A stretch of 64,000 bases of DNA from Galdieria partita (GCA_025991245.1 BQMJ01000072.1:93495-157494); one strand, 5' to 3'; shown: positions 41,187-54,250, counted from the stretch's first letter. Numbers and translations: made by a program. Notes: generated by a model from the sequence alone, not told the origin.

Positions 41187-44019
41187 TGGCTTTCCTTAAA
41201 AAGATAGAAGAGACGTCTTCTTAAATCATTCAAGTTTTGAATGGAAAATCTGAAACGTGTTGGTATTGTATGATAGAGAGCATATGGAGAATTCGATAAG
41301 GACAAGTTAGAATATTTTTCAAGGGCCCCAAGAAATTTGGAGATTTGGAACGAAGCCTAAGCTTACATCAACTGGGAAATCAAAAGATGACCTTTTGAGT
41401 GCTTTCAAGTTTAGAACGTGTAGGAAACAATGTCATACTCAATTTGCTTGCCAGTTTTTGGACTTTGTTGAGATTGATTTGTTTGGTACTTTGGAGGAAC
41501 AGAAGTTCCTTTTGTTAAAGTTTCCAGACAAATGTGCTGTGTAATAAGGTACATTGGAAAATTTTAGTCATAAGTATCCCTCTAAAGAACTTGTTCGAGA
41601 TGTCAATATGCATGGCATACTTTGTTGAAGTTCGTGGAGTTGGGACCAACAAGGAAATGCATAATTTTCGCAGAGATTATCAGGAGCTTCTCAAATTGCT
41701 GTGAGATCTCCAAATTTGCTCATTGTGGATGAACATAATGAACTTTTCCATTATGTACAGCGTTGCTAGAGAGGTTCAGCGTGGCCTCTTCATGCATTGT
41801 GTTATTTTCTAGGCTATCATAGTAGATTATTGAATCTTCCAATGGCAATTTAACCTTGTCATGATATTATTCTTCAATACCTTTTTTCTCACTGTAGCCA
41901 TTACAGGCTCCTTGTGGATTGTTTTAGCTAGTAGATAACATCACCCACTTGAATATTCACGTGGAAGTTATGGTGAATAACATTGTCTTAGATACATTGA
42001 AATTTTAAGTGACGAAGAATGTACAGGGAATTGACTCAACTTGCTGTAAAGTTTGTTACTTTTTAATATATATTTCAAGCGAGTAGTGGTTTTATTCCTT
42101 GAGAAGAAATCATCTAGCTTGTCTTCGACTCTTTAAAGTGAAACTCATGAAGGATCTCCCTAGATATCTACAAAACAAGGGTTGTCGATCTTCTATACAT
42201 GCTCTTATCTATTTGTTCTTTCGTTGCCTACAACTTGACAGTCTAATATCTTAGAAAGTGACAATACTATTATGAACATTTGCTTTGTTTCCATGAAATG
42301 ACAGTACCTCCTTTGAACACGAAGCTATTATTATGAAGAGGCTTGGACATATTCCGTAGTCATACCAACTCCTATCTTAGGAACTTTGTAAATGGATATG
42401 TTTGGAGGCAGTCTAAGCAAATTGAATACGAAGGAATTCAACAAGTTCTTGATACGAAAGACTCGGGATAAATTACACAAATTCGTAAAATCTTTCCTAG
42501 GGACTTCGATCAAATATTAAAAATACTTTGCATTGTCCAATTCAAATATTTGTTGCTAGTTGATGAAAAGCTACTTTGCGAATCTTCTAGGTTGATACGT
42601 GAAAATATTCTGGTAGTAATAAAAATACCAAAAGGTAAGTTTTGTACTTTGTTCTCTATTTATACAACGATGTATATTGTAACTCCAGTGCAAGGGACAG
42701 TATTGAAACTAGAAAGGAAAACCAGGAAAACAACTAGTTATAAATAGAAAGTGTATTTCGAATTTAAGAATTCAATCCAATTTCAAAGGGTTCGCACAAA
42801 TACACAAAAATAGCTGTACATAAACTGTAAGTATTTTTTAAGATAAGAAAAGTTTACAAAGAAGAGTCGAGACAAAGAAGCAGTTCCAAACAGAACATTA
42901 CAGCTAAGAATCTCCATGTATCCAACATAAAAACGGCAAAAAATAGCTATTGGACAACTTGTATGACAAAGCGTTTTCAAAACTCAACTACTTGCTTGTA
43001 AGACCTTAGCGACTGACAAAGCTTCTCTAACGGGGACGTTCAACCTTGACATTGTTCCTTTGAACTATCTTCCAATGGCTGCTAATTGGTTGGATTTGTC
43101 ACTCTAGCTTGAACTTTTCACTCGATCAGAAACCCAAACTCCAAAAGAGTTTTCGATGAATTGTTTATCTTCAAAAGAAGAAAGTCATTATTTGATCAAC
43201 AATGCCTTGTTGAAATGTCGATACTACAACGTTGGACAATTTCATCTAAAGGTACTTGAGTAGTGTGTCAAAAGATTAGACTTGAAGTACCTTTTCTTCT
43301 ATATTCGCTATGTTATTTTTGTTCTACAAGTGTGTTCTATAGAGTATCTTTTGTGTAGCGAGTCAAGTTTGGCTTTTCCCACATTAAAGTAGCGTTGCAA
43401 GCACTATCGCATGCAACGGTATATTGTGCTTCACTGCATCTCAACATGGAGGAGCTATACGAGTTGTTGTTTTAAAATAATATTATTGCAACATAGAAAA
43501 CGAACTCGTAAGCAGCCTCTGTGAAGATTGTGAGACAGTGTCACTTGTTCTCAACACTTTCAAACTGTCTTATGAGACTAAAGCAGTTTCTTTTGGTTGA
43601 AGCAGCTGATTTATTTCAATTCTGTGTTTTTGAGTTTTATGAAACAAATTTCTTCTCTTATAGCTCTCCTGATGGTCAAACTAGAAGCTTTTATTTCGCT
43701 GCTCTAGTGCTCCCACGACAGCAAAAGTTTCGAAAAAACCACTTGAGTAAAACACTTCAAAAGTAAGTTGCAGCTTTAGAAACACAAGGCAACCCAGTTT
43801 TCCAAACTACCCTACTTTAAAATAGTCGTTATGGTTCATCTATCGAATAGCTTTGGTTACGAGTATGTACAAAACTTCGCTTTTAGCCAGTGCTCTTTAA
43901 CAAAATAGTTTATGTTCTAAAAGTGGGAGAGAGAGAGAGAGAGAGAGTACAATATACAATAGGCTTTATACACACAAATATAACAAAGATTCAAATTGGC
44001 TAACGAATACGCAAAAAAT
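41187..44019. other. Gene-poor stretch, possible gene relics
   Basis: About 2.8 kb with only short ORFs (longest 81 codons at 43521-43766, no domain). A frame near 41,612 reads MAYFVEVRGVGTNKEMHNFRRD before a stop and may be a fragment. A GA dinucleotide run lies at about 43,926-43,947. I see no complete gene. This marks the change from the gene-dense arm to the subtelomeric part. Confidence 0.45.
43926..43947 (+). repeat. (GA)n microsatellite
   Basis: About 11 GA units, about 70 bp downstream of the ATPase gene stop on the minus strand. Confidence 0.9.
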
Positions 44020-46662
44020 TTACTTTGTTGAAACTCCTTGCAATCTGAACAAAATTTTCACAATATCTTCGTCTTTGATTCCAATCTGCTTTAAATCTTG
44101 AAAGGTGATATATTTTAGAACGGATACCGGAAGACGCGGAAGCTTCGAAATATATGTATGGACTCGATTCTCATCAAGTCCCACCTGATGAAGAAGAAAA
44201 ATATTCCAATCAAATGAAGAATCCGCAGAACTTGATGCAGCAACATTTTCTTCTCTTCTCGTTTCTTCCAATTGCATCATATTCATATCCATCCTTGGAA
44301 GAATATTTCTTCTTTCCATCTTTCGACGAGTACTTCTTCTTTCCATCCTTCCACTATTCCTTTCATATTCTTCAAATGGAATACGTCTTAGTAAATCTAC
44401 AAACGAATCGCTCAACAAATCATAAAGTGGTTTCAGTTGTTCCAACCATCCGGCATTGTCACCAAACACACTTTCAATATCTCTACTAGTCTTGCAACCT
44501 AAAAAGGTTCGCAAAGATGTCGATGAACATACTACAACTTGACAATGAGGAGGTATCCATAACCATTCTTCTCGTATATTCTGTAGTTGTATCTCAGAGT
44601 TGATAGAACTGTAAACAATATTATTATTATTGTCTTCATAATAAACTCCACTATTCAATATCCAATTCTGATTATTCCTAAATTGTTTGGAAACATCTTC
44701 AGTATACTTGTCGCTTACAATCAACTGAATGGCTCTTAAATTATTCTGTTCCAATTCAAGCTGTGACGCCACTGGATGTAAAAATTTAGCAACTTCTGCC
44801 TTAATCATTGAACGTCCAACACCAGAACTTGACAATTGAAAACATTTCAATGTAATACCTATCAAATGTACTCTCTTCTTGGTGGTTTCAGTCTCCGCAG
44901 GTGTTTGCTCTGAAGAAGATTCACCTTGAATAGCAAGGAAAGAATTGTCTTTCATATCTGTTACTCGAATAAGAACATCAGGTCCATTGGAGTTTTGTCG
45001 AATGGGAACAAATATTCCATCTTTTGATAAATACTTTTCAAAAAATGGTTTCCAAGCATTGATATGGTAAGTTTCTTCGTTAGCACTATCGATTCCACTC
45101 GTCGAACTAAATGCTGGAACATAATTGGGAATAGGATCCACTTTTAAGCTGCCAATGATTTTAGCAGATTCTATTGATATATGTTCTATAAAACTATGTC
45201 GAAATATACTCAATTCTCCAAGTTTGGAACAGAAACACCATCGAACATAAAGAATAAGAGTAAATATAATTTCAAATTTGAAACCACGACTCGAAGGTGA
45301 ATCAAATCGACTGATCGATGAAAATAAATTACAAATAAAACGAACAGGAGGAATATTCCGATATCGCGATTGAATATGCTTTAGTACAATCTTTGGAAAA
45401 ACCAACTTGAAAAATGTTTCATTTCTGCCTCTAAAGGGTATCCTGCTTTCTCCTTCTGTTCCATTTCTCGAGCAACTCACATAATAAAAACCAAAATGGT
45501 TGGCAATATCCAAAACATATTCAGGATAACTTCCTAAACCACCAAATAGAATCTCTCTCTTTGGAATACGAAATTCAAATATACTCGCAAGAAGCATTGA
45601 AGAAAAAACAATCATTGATTCGGGTGTCATACGAGAAAGAGTTACTACGAGATTCGGAGCAACTTTCTCTATCTTCTCTTTCATTTCATCCTCTGAAAGA
45701 TCACAAAAACTATTCCAACTCTCACATCTCTTTCCCAATTCATTTAAAACATGAACAACATAGTAAGGAACACCACCTGTATAATCATACACTTGTTTGA
45801 AGAACCAATCGTGTCCCTCAGGATGACTAGGAAATAATACTTTTAGAATAGGTTCATCGTCATAAGTGGTATTTTGTATAAAGTACTTGACAGTTGCTTC
45901 TGAAAAAGGATCTAAACGAAGAAAGGATAAAATGACTGGGGAAGTAAGGGCATCTTGTTGACTAGTTACGACAGCATCTGATCTCCCTGCTAAAACACAA
46001 ATTACAAAAGGTTGAGTTAAAATTGACGATAAGACTCCAAAAAAAGAACAATAGACGGTTTGCACTCGATTTGCTCTTCGTGTAACCATCAAATCCTTAA
46101 ACATAGTGAATTTGTCGCCTTCCAAAGCTTCAATTTCATCAATAAACAGATATAAATAACGTTTCTTGGTTACTTGCAAGAGTTTCTGAAACCATTCCTT
46201 TGGACTACCAATACAGGAAAGAACTTGAGAAAGTAGATCTGCACCGTTTGGAAACTGGGCAAGTGCCTCCTTGCTTATCCACTCAAAAAGCGTAGTTCGA
46301 AAGCGATTCCCGTCAGGAACATCGAGAAGATTCAACACAACATATAAAGTCTCGTTTAATAGTGCGTCTAGAGAACGTTCTCCTATATTGTCCCCTTTTG
46401 CAATACCAGGGAGACCCATTTTACCTAAATAGTGCAACAAAACCTCTTTGTTCATGGAAATAAACGTTTGGAAGTTTTGGCCAAACGTGCTTTTGCCACT
46501 CCCATACATTTGGGGAGCGATAGAAACGTGTGGCCGTTGTCCTTTAGAGAAACCTTGCTCATCGCAAAGATGAGAGGCTTGAAAAGCTTCTATAACTTGC
46601 AACAGTGCGGACTCACGATTGACAAGGGGATGTTTAACACCTTTAAAAGAGAAGACGTCCAT
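44020..46662 (-). CDS. Large STAND/archaeal-type P-loop ATPase with C-terminal SAM-like domain
   Basis: An uninterrupted ORF of 880 residues from ATG 46662. It has a Walker A YGSGKST at residues 53-59 and a Walker B YLYLFIDEIEALE at about 170-181. A sensor-like region and a CVLAGRSDA segment follow near 245. Residues 320-600 look like helical repeats. A segment around 590-640 (GPDVLIRVTD, then FLAIQGES) could be a nuclease-like fold (D...QxE). Positions 820-875 (FLLHQVGLDENRV, then LPVSVLKYITFQDLKQIGI) look like a SAM or helical adaptor domain. Galdieria carries a large family of archaeal-type ATPases thought to be acquired by transfer; this fits. A CRN/RHS-type effector architecture (STAND ATPase plus nuclease) is an alternative. 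It is the only intact long ORF in the terminal 20 kb. Confidence 0.6.
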   Translation of the reverse strand: MDVFSFKGVKHPLVNRESALLQVIEAFQASHLCDEQGFSKGQRPHVSIAPQMYGSGKSTFGQNFQTFISMNKEVLLHYLGKMGLPGIAKGDNIGERSLDALLNETLYVVLNLLDVPDGNRFRTTLFEWISKEALAQFPNGADLLSQVLSCIGSPKEWFQKLLQVTKKRYLYLFIDEIEALEGDKFTMFKDLMVTRRANRVQTVYCSFFGVLSSILTQPFVICVLAGRSDAVVTSQQDALTSPVILSFLRLDPFSEATVKYFIQNTTYDDEPILKVLFPSHPEGHDWFFKQVYDYTGGVPYYVVHVLNELGKRCESWNSFCDLSEDEMKEKIEKVAPNLVVTLSRMTPESMIVFSSMLLASIFEFRIPKREILFGGLGSYPEYVLDIANHFGFYYVSCSRNGTEGESRIPFRGRNETFFKLVFPKIVLKHIQSRYRNIPPVRFICNLFSSISRFDSPSSRGFKFEIIFTLILYVRWCFCSKLGELSIFRHSFIEHISIESAKIIGSLKVDPIPNYVPAFSSTSGIDSANEETYHINAWKPFFEKYLSKDGIFVPIRQNSNGPDVLIRVTDMKDNSFLAIQGESSSEQTPAETETTKKRVHLIGITLKCFQLSSSGVGRSMIKAEVAKFLHPVASQLELEQNNLRAIQLIVSDKYTEDVSKQFRNNQNWILNSGVYYEDNNNNIVYSSINSEIQLQNIREEWLWIPPHCQVVVCSSTSLRTFLGCKTSRDIESVFGDNAGWLEQLKPLYDLLSDSFVDLLRRIPFEEYERNSGRMERRSTRRKMERRNILPRMDMNMMQLEETRREENVAASSSADSSFDWNIFLLHQVGLDENRVHTYISKLPRLPVSVLKYITFQDLKQIGIKDEDIVKILFRLQGVSTK

Positions 46663-49589
46663 TCTGTATTCGCGCAACAACCACCGCAACAAACGACCAA
46701 CAACAAATTGAATCTCAAAATGTAAAATTGTTGTTCTATACGAGTATTACATAGTTTATGTATAAGAGCTAATATTTTTGTTCGGCTTGCAGATGACTTT
46801 GTTGTTTCTTTTACGACAAAGTGACTTTATTTTATAGTGGATACAGATAACTTGTTGACTCACTTCCAGAGCTTTGTGTGGATACGATGGGAGAAAAACA
46901 TATTTGGAAACTTCGTCATCTTGAGTAGATAGTTTGTTTGATTGTTTCGTTTAGTGTGATTACCACTTTGATGGATATAAAGCTTGCTTCGAAATTTGTT
47001 GTTGGCACTTTCCAATGAGGACTTTGTTTAGGCTGTACAGATGGAGCTTTACTAGTTATACCTCATTTTGAATTCCTTTTGACAGTCCAAGTTTCTCTTT
47101 GAACATTGTTTTTCACTCAAATTGCAGTGACTTCTTGGATAGTCTCATACTAAGTACCTCCGCGAAAAACACTTCTAACGAGACAACTTGCTTTGTAGTT
47201 TCTGGTCTTTGAGTGAAAACTAGCTGTGTGTGTTTCGAGAATAATGTATTGATAAAAGGTTCCAAACTTGCACGGAGTTTTAGTAATTGATCCAATAAAG
47301 TCTGTTACAAGTCAGCGTCGTTTGACTGGGTGTTGTTTGAGAGTAGTTTTATTAGGGAATTGTTATACATAGTCTTGTGAAATAGGGTTGAAACTCCGCT
47401 TTGAGCAGATTCTCAGCTTTGTCTTGTGTTTGTTGAATAGTTTGCAATTTCCATATGTCAACATTTGTCTATTGACAGACTCTTGTGAAAGTGAAAAAGA
47501 CGAACTATAGTTGTATATACTTCAATTTGAACAGTCAATGGCACTGTATGTCTTCATGAAGCCTATTGCTATATTACAAATTTAGTTGAGATCTAGATTC
47601 CAACTGCTAGCAAACCTAAATGTTGCTTTGAGTCGTTTCAAGACAAGCTACTTTTTCGTATCTAACAAACTCTCTGGACATATTTAAAGACGTTTCACCA
47701 CTCATCCTTTGAGAATCAATTAGTGATCCTCAATCAAATTGTGTCATCAACCAACTCGATCTTCCAATTTTGTCTCAATAGTAAAAAACAAGTTTTGCAA
47801 TCTATAGAGTTGTATAGTTTGTATAATTTGTGTTACAACTATGTTTGAAAATTCAAACAAGAAATCCAGTGTTTCTTTGTCTCCCATGAAACATTGAAAT
47901 GGAGTTGCTTAGAGAAAGAATATATGAACTTGAGGTGACTTCTTGAGAAACATATTTTATGATTGAATAATTTCTTTCATTGACTTGAAAGATATTCTGA
48001 AATCAACAGTGCTTCCAGTTAAGGAAAATCAAGGTACTCTGAGACTTTAATACTTGTTTTCCACTCTTCCAGTTTAAGCTATTCCATTGCTTGTCTTTTC
48101 TACACCAATCAGACTATATAGACCTCCACTAGATTGAAAGAAGTTCAATTGTCTACAAAAGAATCTTCACAGTACTAGACATCAAAGATTGCTATCCAAT
48201 ACAGACGAGAGAAAGAATCCATTCAACTCAATGCTTTCTTTGAAGGGTCACACTTTGTCTACTTTTGACATCTATCCTTGAGGATACTTCACCTATCTAA
48301 TCGAACATTGTCGAATATGAGTGAAATTTGAACAATAGGCTGAAAATACCTCAACTACTCAAAGTGATATCGTGTAAAGTTATCTTTCAGTTCAAAAGTT
48401 TCGTACACTTTATGAAAGAGGCAATGGAACACACCAATTTATCAGAGCTTGCGACTTTCGTTACTTGCTGCAAGAAAGAAGTCTCAATCGAAAGTTATTG
48501 ATAGTATGATGTTCACAATTCTGAGCTATGAGTATTGAAATCTTTACGTCTCCTCCATTGAGAACCCAAGTTTCAAAGGTTGAACAAGTGGATTTGGCTT
48601 TACGTTTTGGGATATTTTTGGATACTGTCAGGATTTTAGTTTTGTCGAGACAGTGAAGTTTCTAACAAAATTGTTGTAGATTTGATGTGTTGTTTTCAGA
48701 GTAACTCTGAGATGAGAATGGAAATTCAAGTCGAATTGGTAACTTGAAATCTTGCTCCTTGTCTTGCTAAAGTACTTTGTATACTTTAAAAGTATTTCAT
48801 TGAGTTGTTGTTGCTTTCTTCTCTTGTGGCATTCTACAAGTTTCGTTAGAGCAAACAAGATTTTATCTTTGGAAGCAACGACTGTAACAACTCATTTGGG
48901 CCTATCTATTCTCGGAATCCTTTCAGGATGGTCGGTTGTTGACTGCTGAATTTTGTGACACTATATAATATCGTTGACTTTGCTAAAGTCACCGTCTGCT
49001 TCAAAGTACACCTTCCAGAAAATCTCGGTTAAAGTTGCTAGTACTAGTTACTGTCCATATGTCTAGGAATTCTTGATACCTGTTTCACAGAATTGAAACA
49101 CATTGTAGAGTTTTACCATTACATTCAACAACACAAGGATTGATTCATATTCCTCACTACAGTCTTCTATGATAGCATTCTAGGGTATGGGACAAACTTC
49201 CTTCTTGACAATTGTAATCAGCACTCTTTTGGAGTTCTTATTTAACCCAACCACATGTATAGATGGAATTGTTGAAAACGTTTGATTCACAAAACGTTAA
49301 CCAAGTGTTTACAATTCAAACAATTTGGAATCTAACCATCTTAAAACTCAACGTGTTCTGTTTGGGCTTGTGAGATCAAAGAAAAACTCCTTGTCAACAA
49401 CAAGTCAAATCCAATTCTATTAACTCTCCAGTTTTTTTTCTCGTTACTTTCACGATTTCTGAATTATCAGGTACAACAGTGGAAAATCTGTAACTGAATT
49501 CCAACGATACATTTGCCTCAATAGAAAGAATAGAGCATCAACAGTCTTTTGAACTCTAAAGTGCAAGGTTCTTTTGGAAATTTCTCTAC

Positions 49590-49870
49590 AAGTATACAAG
49601 AAACGATATAGTTTGTACCTTTTAAAGGCACCCTTTCATACCACCTCCTTTCTAAGCTCTTCGAAACGTTCTTTCATTAGAACTTATTGGTTGAGAACAG
49701 GAGCTAATAGTTGTGTTATGCAACCCACTTCAAAGCGGATAAAATATGTCTATGAAAACTTTTTTGAATTTCAACGAGAAACATCTTGAGAATAGACTAG
49801 AAAGTTTTTCTTTTTTTGGATACTATTTAAACCTGGGTTGTTTTGGTCGTAACTTTGAAGCCACTAGGTT
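49590..49870 (+). repeat. Dispersed repeat, copy A
   Basis: Shares blocks with 53,580-53,900 in the same order: a GAAAC-ATATAG start, CCACTTCAAAGCGGATAAAAT (other copy TGTTTTGAAGTGGATAAAAT), an AAACTTTTTTGAA block and GTTGTTTTGGTCGTAACTTTGAAG (other copy GTTTGTTTTGGTCGT). The copies are clearly old, with many substitutions and indels. Confidence 0.55.
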
Positions 49871-51054
49871 TGAACTTTGTGGTTGGTTAACAGCAGAGTT
49901 CAAAAGTGATTTATCTGCAGAAACATTGTGAAGGGAGAGGTTGATTACGATCGTACAAGGGAGATTGTTTGGAAACAACTACGATAGCTTTGCACATTCT
50001 TGGTTCTTTGGATGAGAATAGTGTAAAAGAGGATAATTTGTAGTAGTGATTATCGGCACCTTTTTACCTGAACGAGTTGTATATACATACTTGTGGAAAG
50101 ATTTATTTTACTGAGGTTAGCGAAAACATTATAGCCAATTAAGTAGATCGTTTGATAAATGTCCAAAATATTTTGAAAACTAAAGCAAAGGAAGAAATAT
50201 TCGCTACGAGAACAAACCCTGAACACTATGATAAGGTAGACCAGTGTATGTTGAATTGACAAAGTGCAGAGATCTTGAAAAATATTGTATTCGAAACAAG
50301 TTGTCTAGTAAAGTATTGAATGAATGAGATGAAATAAAAAAGATTGTTTCAAAGATATATAATCTTTGATGAACATCCCACGTTCTAAAGCTCTTTTGGG
50401 AGATAGTTTGAAGCCGAATTTGCCAACAAAATTCATTGAGTTTTATCAATCACACAAGTTTTATTTTTTCATTTGGTTCCCTTTATCGATATCCACGATA
50501 TGTAAAGATTGTATGCAAAGAAATGAATGTGGTAAAGGAAAGGCGAACATGACTCGTTCAATGAGTTATTATTCAAAAAGAATTTACTTGAATTATTCGG
50601 TTGATTGACAAAGTTTATTCAAAAGATCAAGTATTACAGGGAAATTATTGGTTTTTAGAACTTTGTATACTCAAGAGACAATCAATGAACCGTTACCTTT
50701 TCATTCTATTTCACGTGTCATTGAAACTTTCCTCGTCTTTAAACTTTTTTTGCTGAAACTTTGAGACTTTGGCAGTACTTAAGAGAGTATAGAACAGAAA
50801 GAGAACAGACTCATTTTTATTCCTCGAATAGTGAAAAGTTGCAAAAAGTAACAACTGAAAAAGCCAAGAGATTGCACAATGGAGGTCATCATACTATACA
50901 AGGAGAAGCCACTGAGAAAGAATTGGATTCAAACTATAGTCCAACTTTATTTCTAGACACAGAAGGAAGGAAGGCAGTTGTACTACAAAAAACAGGAACA
51001 AAGAATCAACTGTTTTTCAATATATAACAAAGTAGCCTAGCTGATGAATGAATC

Positions 51055-51235
51055 TCTTAATTCAATTACTCTTAAATAAAAATTGAGCAAGAAAATTTAT
51101 AAGCGTACATATTGAGAAGCCTACAAAGTGATTCTAAGTTTAACCCTGTTGAGAATAGATAAAAAGAGACTTAAAATGTTCCAATCAAACACAAAGTTCA
51201 TCTTTTAGGGAATTCAAGAAGACTTCCAGTGTAAT
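51055..51235 (+). repeat. Second dispersed repeat, copy 1
   Basis: Aligns by eye with 59,505-59,695: GAATCTCTTAATTCAATTACTCTTA versus GAATCTTCTAATTCAGTCATTCTTA, an exact shared block GTTGAGAATAGATAAAA, and then CAAACACAAAGTT versus AAAATACAAAGTT. Divergence is high outside these blocks. Confidence 0.55.
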
Positions 51236-51939
51236 AGCCATCATTATCTTCATCGTAGCCATTTTAGTATCATCAACAGGAAATAATATAGTATACTTGG
51301 AGCTTACAGAAATGATTCAACTCGAATGAATTTGGCAATCGACAATTGTAAAGGTTTTTCTATTTGAAATGGATTTAAAACATCCTTATAAATAAGAATT
51401 GGGCTTCGACTCATATTCGTTCGAAATACTTGCCCGAACGGATACAGATATAGTAGAATTGTAACCATAGACAGATGAATTTTGAATCAAACAACAATTC
51501 AAGCATAGAATAGAAGCACAAAAGAAACTACGTATTTACTTAATTCATTTTGTTGGAGAGTAGCATTGTGATATGTAAAGATTCAAGATTCGAACAAAGT
51601 AAAATAATTCCGCTTCAGTGGAATAATACTGCCTCAAAGCAAACGATAAATTTCGACAATAATGCCTAAAGCATTAAACAGTGCTTTTCAACGTGAAACT
51701 CTTCGAGACCAAACTTTGCCATCCAAGACCTGCTAGTATCGGTCGTAAACTTTCAGTGACTTGAAACTTGAGTTCCATAAATATTGAAAAATATGTGTCT
51801 TTAGTCCAAGTTCACGTTGAACGTACCTCAACTTGGATCCTTGTTGAAAACTGTCGCTCTTCATTTTCTGGTAACTTTATAGGCGTTTCTTACTATGTAG
51901 AGTACTATAAAAAGAAAAGTCGGCACAAAAAGCTGCCAA

Positions 51940-52185
51940 TTGTTTTCAACTTTGAACCCCTGCTCCCTATACAGTCTTGTAGTGTAACTTGGTTTTTCAA
52001 GTCCAAGTATACTACAAAGTAAAGTCTTGTGAATTGCTGTTGTGAATCTTCTTTTGTGTCACACTCATCAAGGTCTTTTGTAGCACTCGAAGTACATTCT
52101 GATTTGATTCTTGTATTCTTCAAACAACCAGTTCCTTTCTTTGTGAGTTTATGACATTTAAAGTCTCTTATCCAACCAAAGAGGA
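51940..52185 (-). repeat. Coding-like diverged repeat, copy 1
   Basis: Matches 54,025-54,250 at DNA and protein level. The minus translation here reads RIKSECTSSATKDLDECDTKED and ends KNQVTLQD; the other copy reads RINSEYTPNVTKDLGNYSTRES and ends KNQVTLED. Conservation of the reading frame suggests a former protein gene or mobile element. No known domain is visible. Confidence 0.6.
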
Positions 52186-53579
52186 GACATGAGCGAATTG
52201 CTTTGATTGGAACAGGCGGAGTGATGATGGCAGCTTTCAACCCTCCGTTGACCGACTTGAAGAAATAACCGAAGTTGCGATATATGAGCTAGTTGACCGA
52301 GAATTAGATAAAGCTTTATGACTGTTTGAGTGCTTGACCAGCTGCTATGTTTCCAAATTGTACAACAGATATTTTTCTAAGTTTGAGTTTTTGGCGTTGC
52401 GTTTTAGAATAAATTTGGATAATAGCCAACTTTGAAAGTTTTCATGAGAGTGGGGTTTTGATATAACTATTGTAGATGCATCGGTGGTTTTTATGAGAGA
52501 AACTCTGAGGGAACCAGATTCGAGAGTGAGTCCAGGTACTAGCTTCATAACGTGTTGAAGTATTCTGGGTATAGTTGAAGAGTTTATGACTGAGTTACTT
52601 CTTCTTGCCTCTTTGCTTTTCTCTGTTGGGTTTACTAGTGTAGGCAATTCTTTGTCTTTGACAATTTGGTTATCTTTCTCCAACTTTGGAGTGCTGTAGT
52701 GTTTGCAGAATTTTCCGTGTTTTATTGTAGAATTTTGTGAAACATAGACTGCTTGAAATTTTGCGGTGTTTTAGATGCATTGGAGGAAGTGGCTCGAGGG
52801 TCTTTGTTTTTGACTGTTGTTGTAAGGGACAAACAAGGCAAGGTTCTTGCAATGACACTTATTATATGAGTCATGACGCTATGCTATTATGGAGAGTTTT
52901 CATATGTAGAACTCACAAAATAGAAAGAGTTAACGACTGATTCTTTATTTTCGCAATACAATTATACAAAATAGAATATGCGACACTTGGTCCATGTATT
53001 CAAGCTGATTGAGAAACTCGACTGGATTCTTTATCAACATACTTGTAGGCAAAATACAAATTATACTTGTGTAACTTCCAATGTGGACTTGATTCTCACT
53101 CTGTCGATATTTGAAATACTCGACCAGAGTGTACACTCAATCTGCAAAAGTCTAAAAAGTACTTGATACTGGTAACAATTCACAGTCCTTCAACTTGCAA
53201 ACATTTCAGCTAGACATTGATCAGCACAAGTGTTCACTCTAATTGACGAAAATTCTCTATGACAACTTGGCGACTGCACACCCAATCGTTCCAAGTTGTG
53301 GGAAACACGCCCTTCTTCTTGAAAGTGGCAGATTATACTTTCTTGAAATGATTCCTATCGACTAGAGCTCAATCTTCTCCAAATTAACTTGAAGCCAGTA
53401 AATCTCCAAGGTAAATAACAAAGGTGAGTTTATCTCACTATACAATGGCGGCTTTACTCTCAGGGGTATGTCAACGATCATTCTAACACAACGGTTCTCT
53501 TCAAATAATGCAACGTTAGAGAATCAATAGTATTCTAGGTAAACCTTTGAGTGGAAGGTTCCCTTGGAAAGTTTTCACT

Positions 53580-53900
53580 AGGTACACATGAAACTATATA
53601 TGGCACTTTTGACGGTACTCGAAGAGCTCTTCAACGTCACTTTGCTCAATCTCTCTTTGTGATTGTTTTGCTTAGCTAACCCAGCTGTGGCTGTAGTTGC
53701 TTTGTTACCACCTGTTTTGAAGTGGATAAAATTGTTCCTTTTTATAAAAATATAAGTAGTTGAATTTAGAGGAGAACTTTTTAGTACGAAAAAAACTTTG
53801 AAGTTTTATGACTTTGCACTTTTGAAATACCAACCAAGGCCCAGTTTGTTTTGGTCGTTTCCTGTCAACGACATGGCTTGAACCTCAAAGTCGCTTCAAA
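53580..53900 (+). repeat. Dispersed repeat, copy B
   Basis: Partner of 49,590-49,870, with the shared blocks listed there. It stands about 120 bp in front of the coding-like repeat copy at 54,025, so both may be parts of one longer element. Confidence 0.55.
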
Positions 53901-54024
53901 GTTCATGTCGATTGCAACGTTGGTTCTGTTCGAGAATTTGTTGATCTTTAGTCTCCGGTCTGTTTGAAGACGTTGACCCTGCGGAGTAGTGGCGAACCAG
54001 TAGGCACAAAGGCTCCAAATAGTC

Positions 54025-54250
54025 TTTGACCTTGAATCCTTGTCCCACTCTAGTCTTCCAATGTAACTTGGTTTTTCCAGTTGAATTGTACTACTAATTG
54101 TTGTCCTGTGAACAACAGAGGAGGACTCTCTCTTGTGGAATAATTACCAAGATCTTTTGTAACATTCGGAGTATATTCTGAGTTGATTCTCTTTGGTTCT
54201 TCACAAAAACGATTCTTGTCATTGTCAGTTTTTGTCTGTTGAAAATCTAT
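54025..54250 (-). repeat. Coding-like diverged repeat, copy 2
   Basis: Partner of 51,940-52,185. DNA blocks such as AATGTAACTTGGTTTTTCCAG (other copy AGTGTAACTTGGTTTTTCAAG) and AAGATCTTTTGTAACATTCGGAGTA (other copy AAGGTCTTTTGTAGCACTCGAAGTA) are shared, along with the protein frame given there. Confidence 0.6.

Noticed and set aside
41612-41704. Short ORF beginning MAYFVEVRG as a gene fragment
   Set aside because: About 30 codons only, no recognised family and no neighbouring exon found.
52345-52858. Two minus-strand ORFs as one subtelomeric gene
   Set aside because: They overlap in different frames, no clean intron links them and no domain is visible; treated as part of the relic zone.
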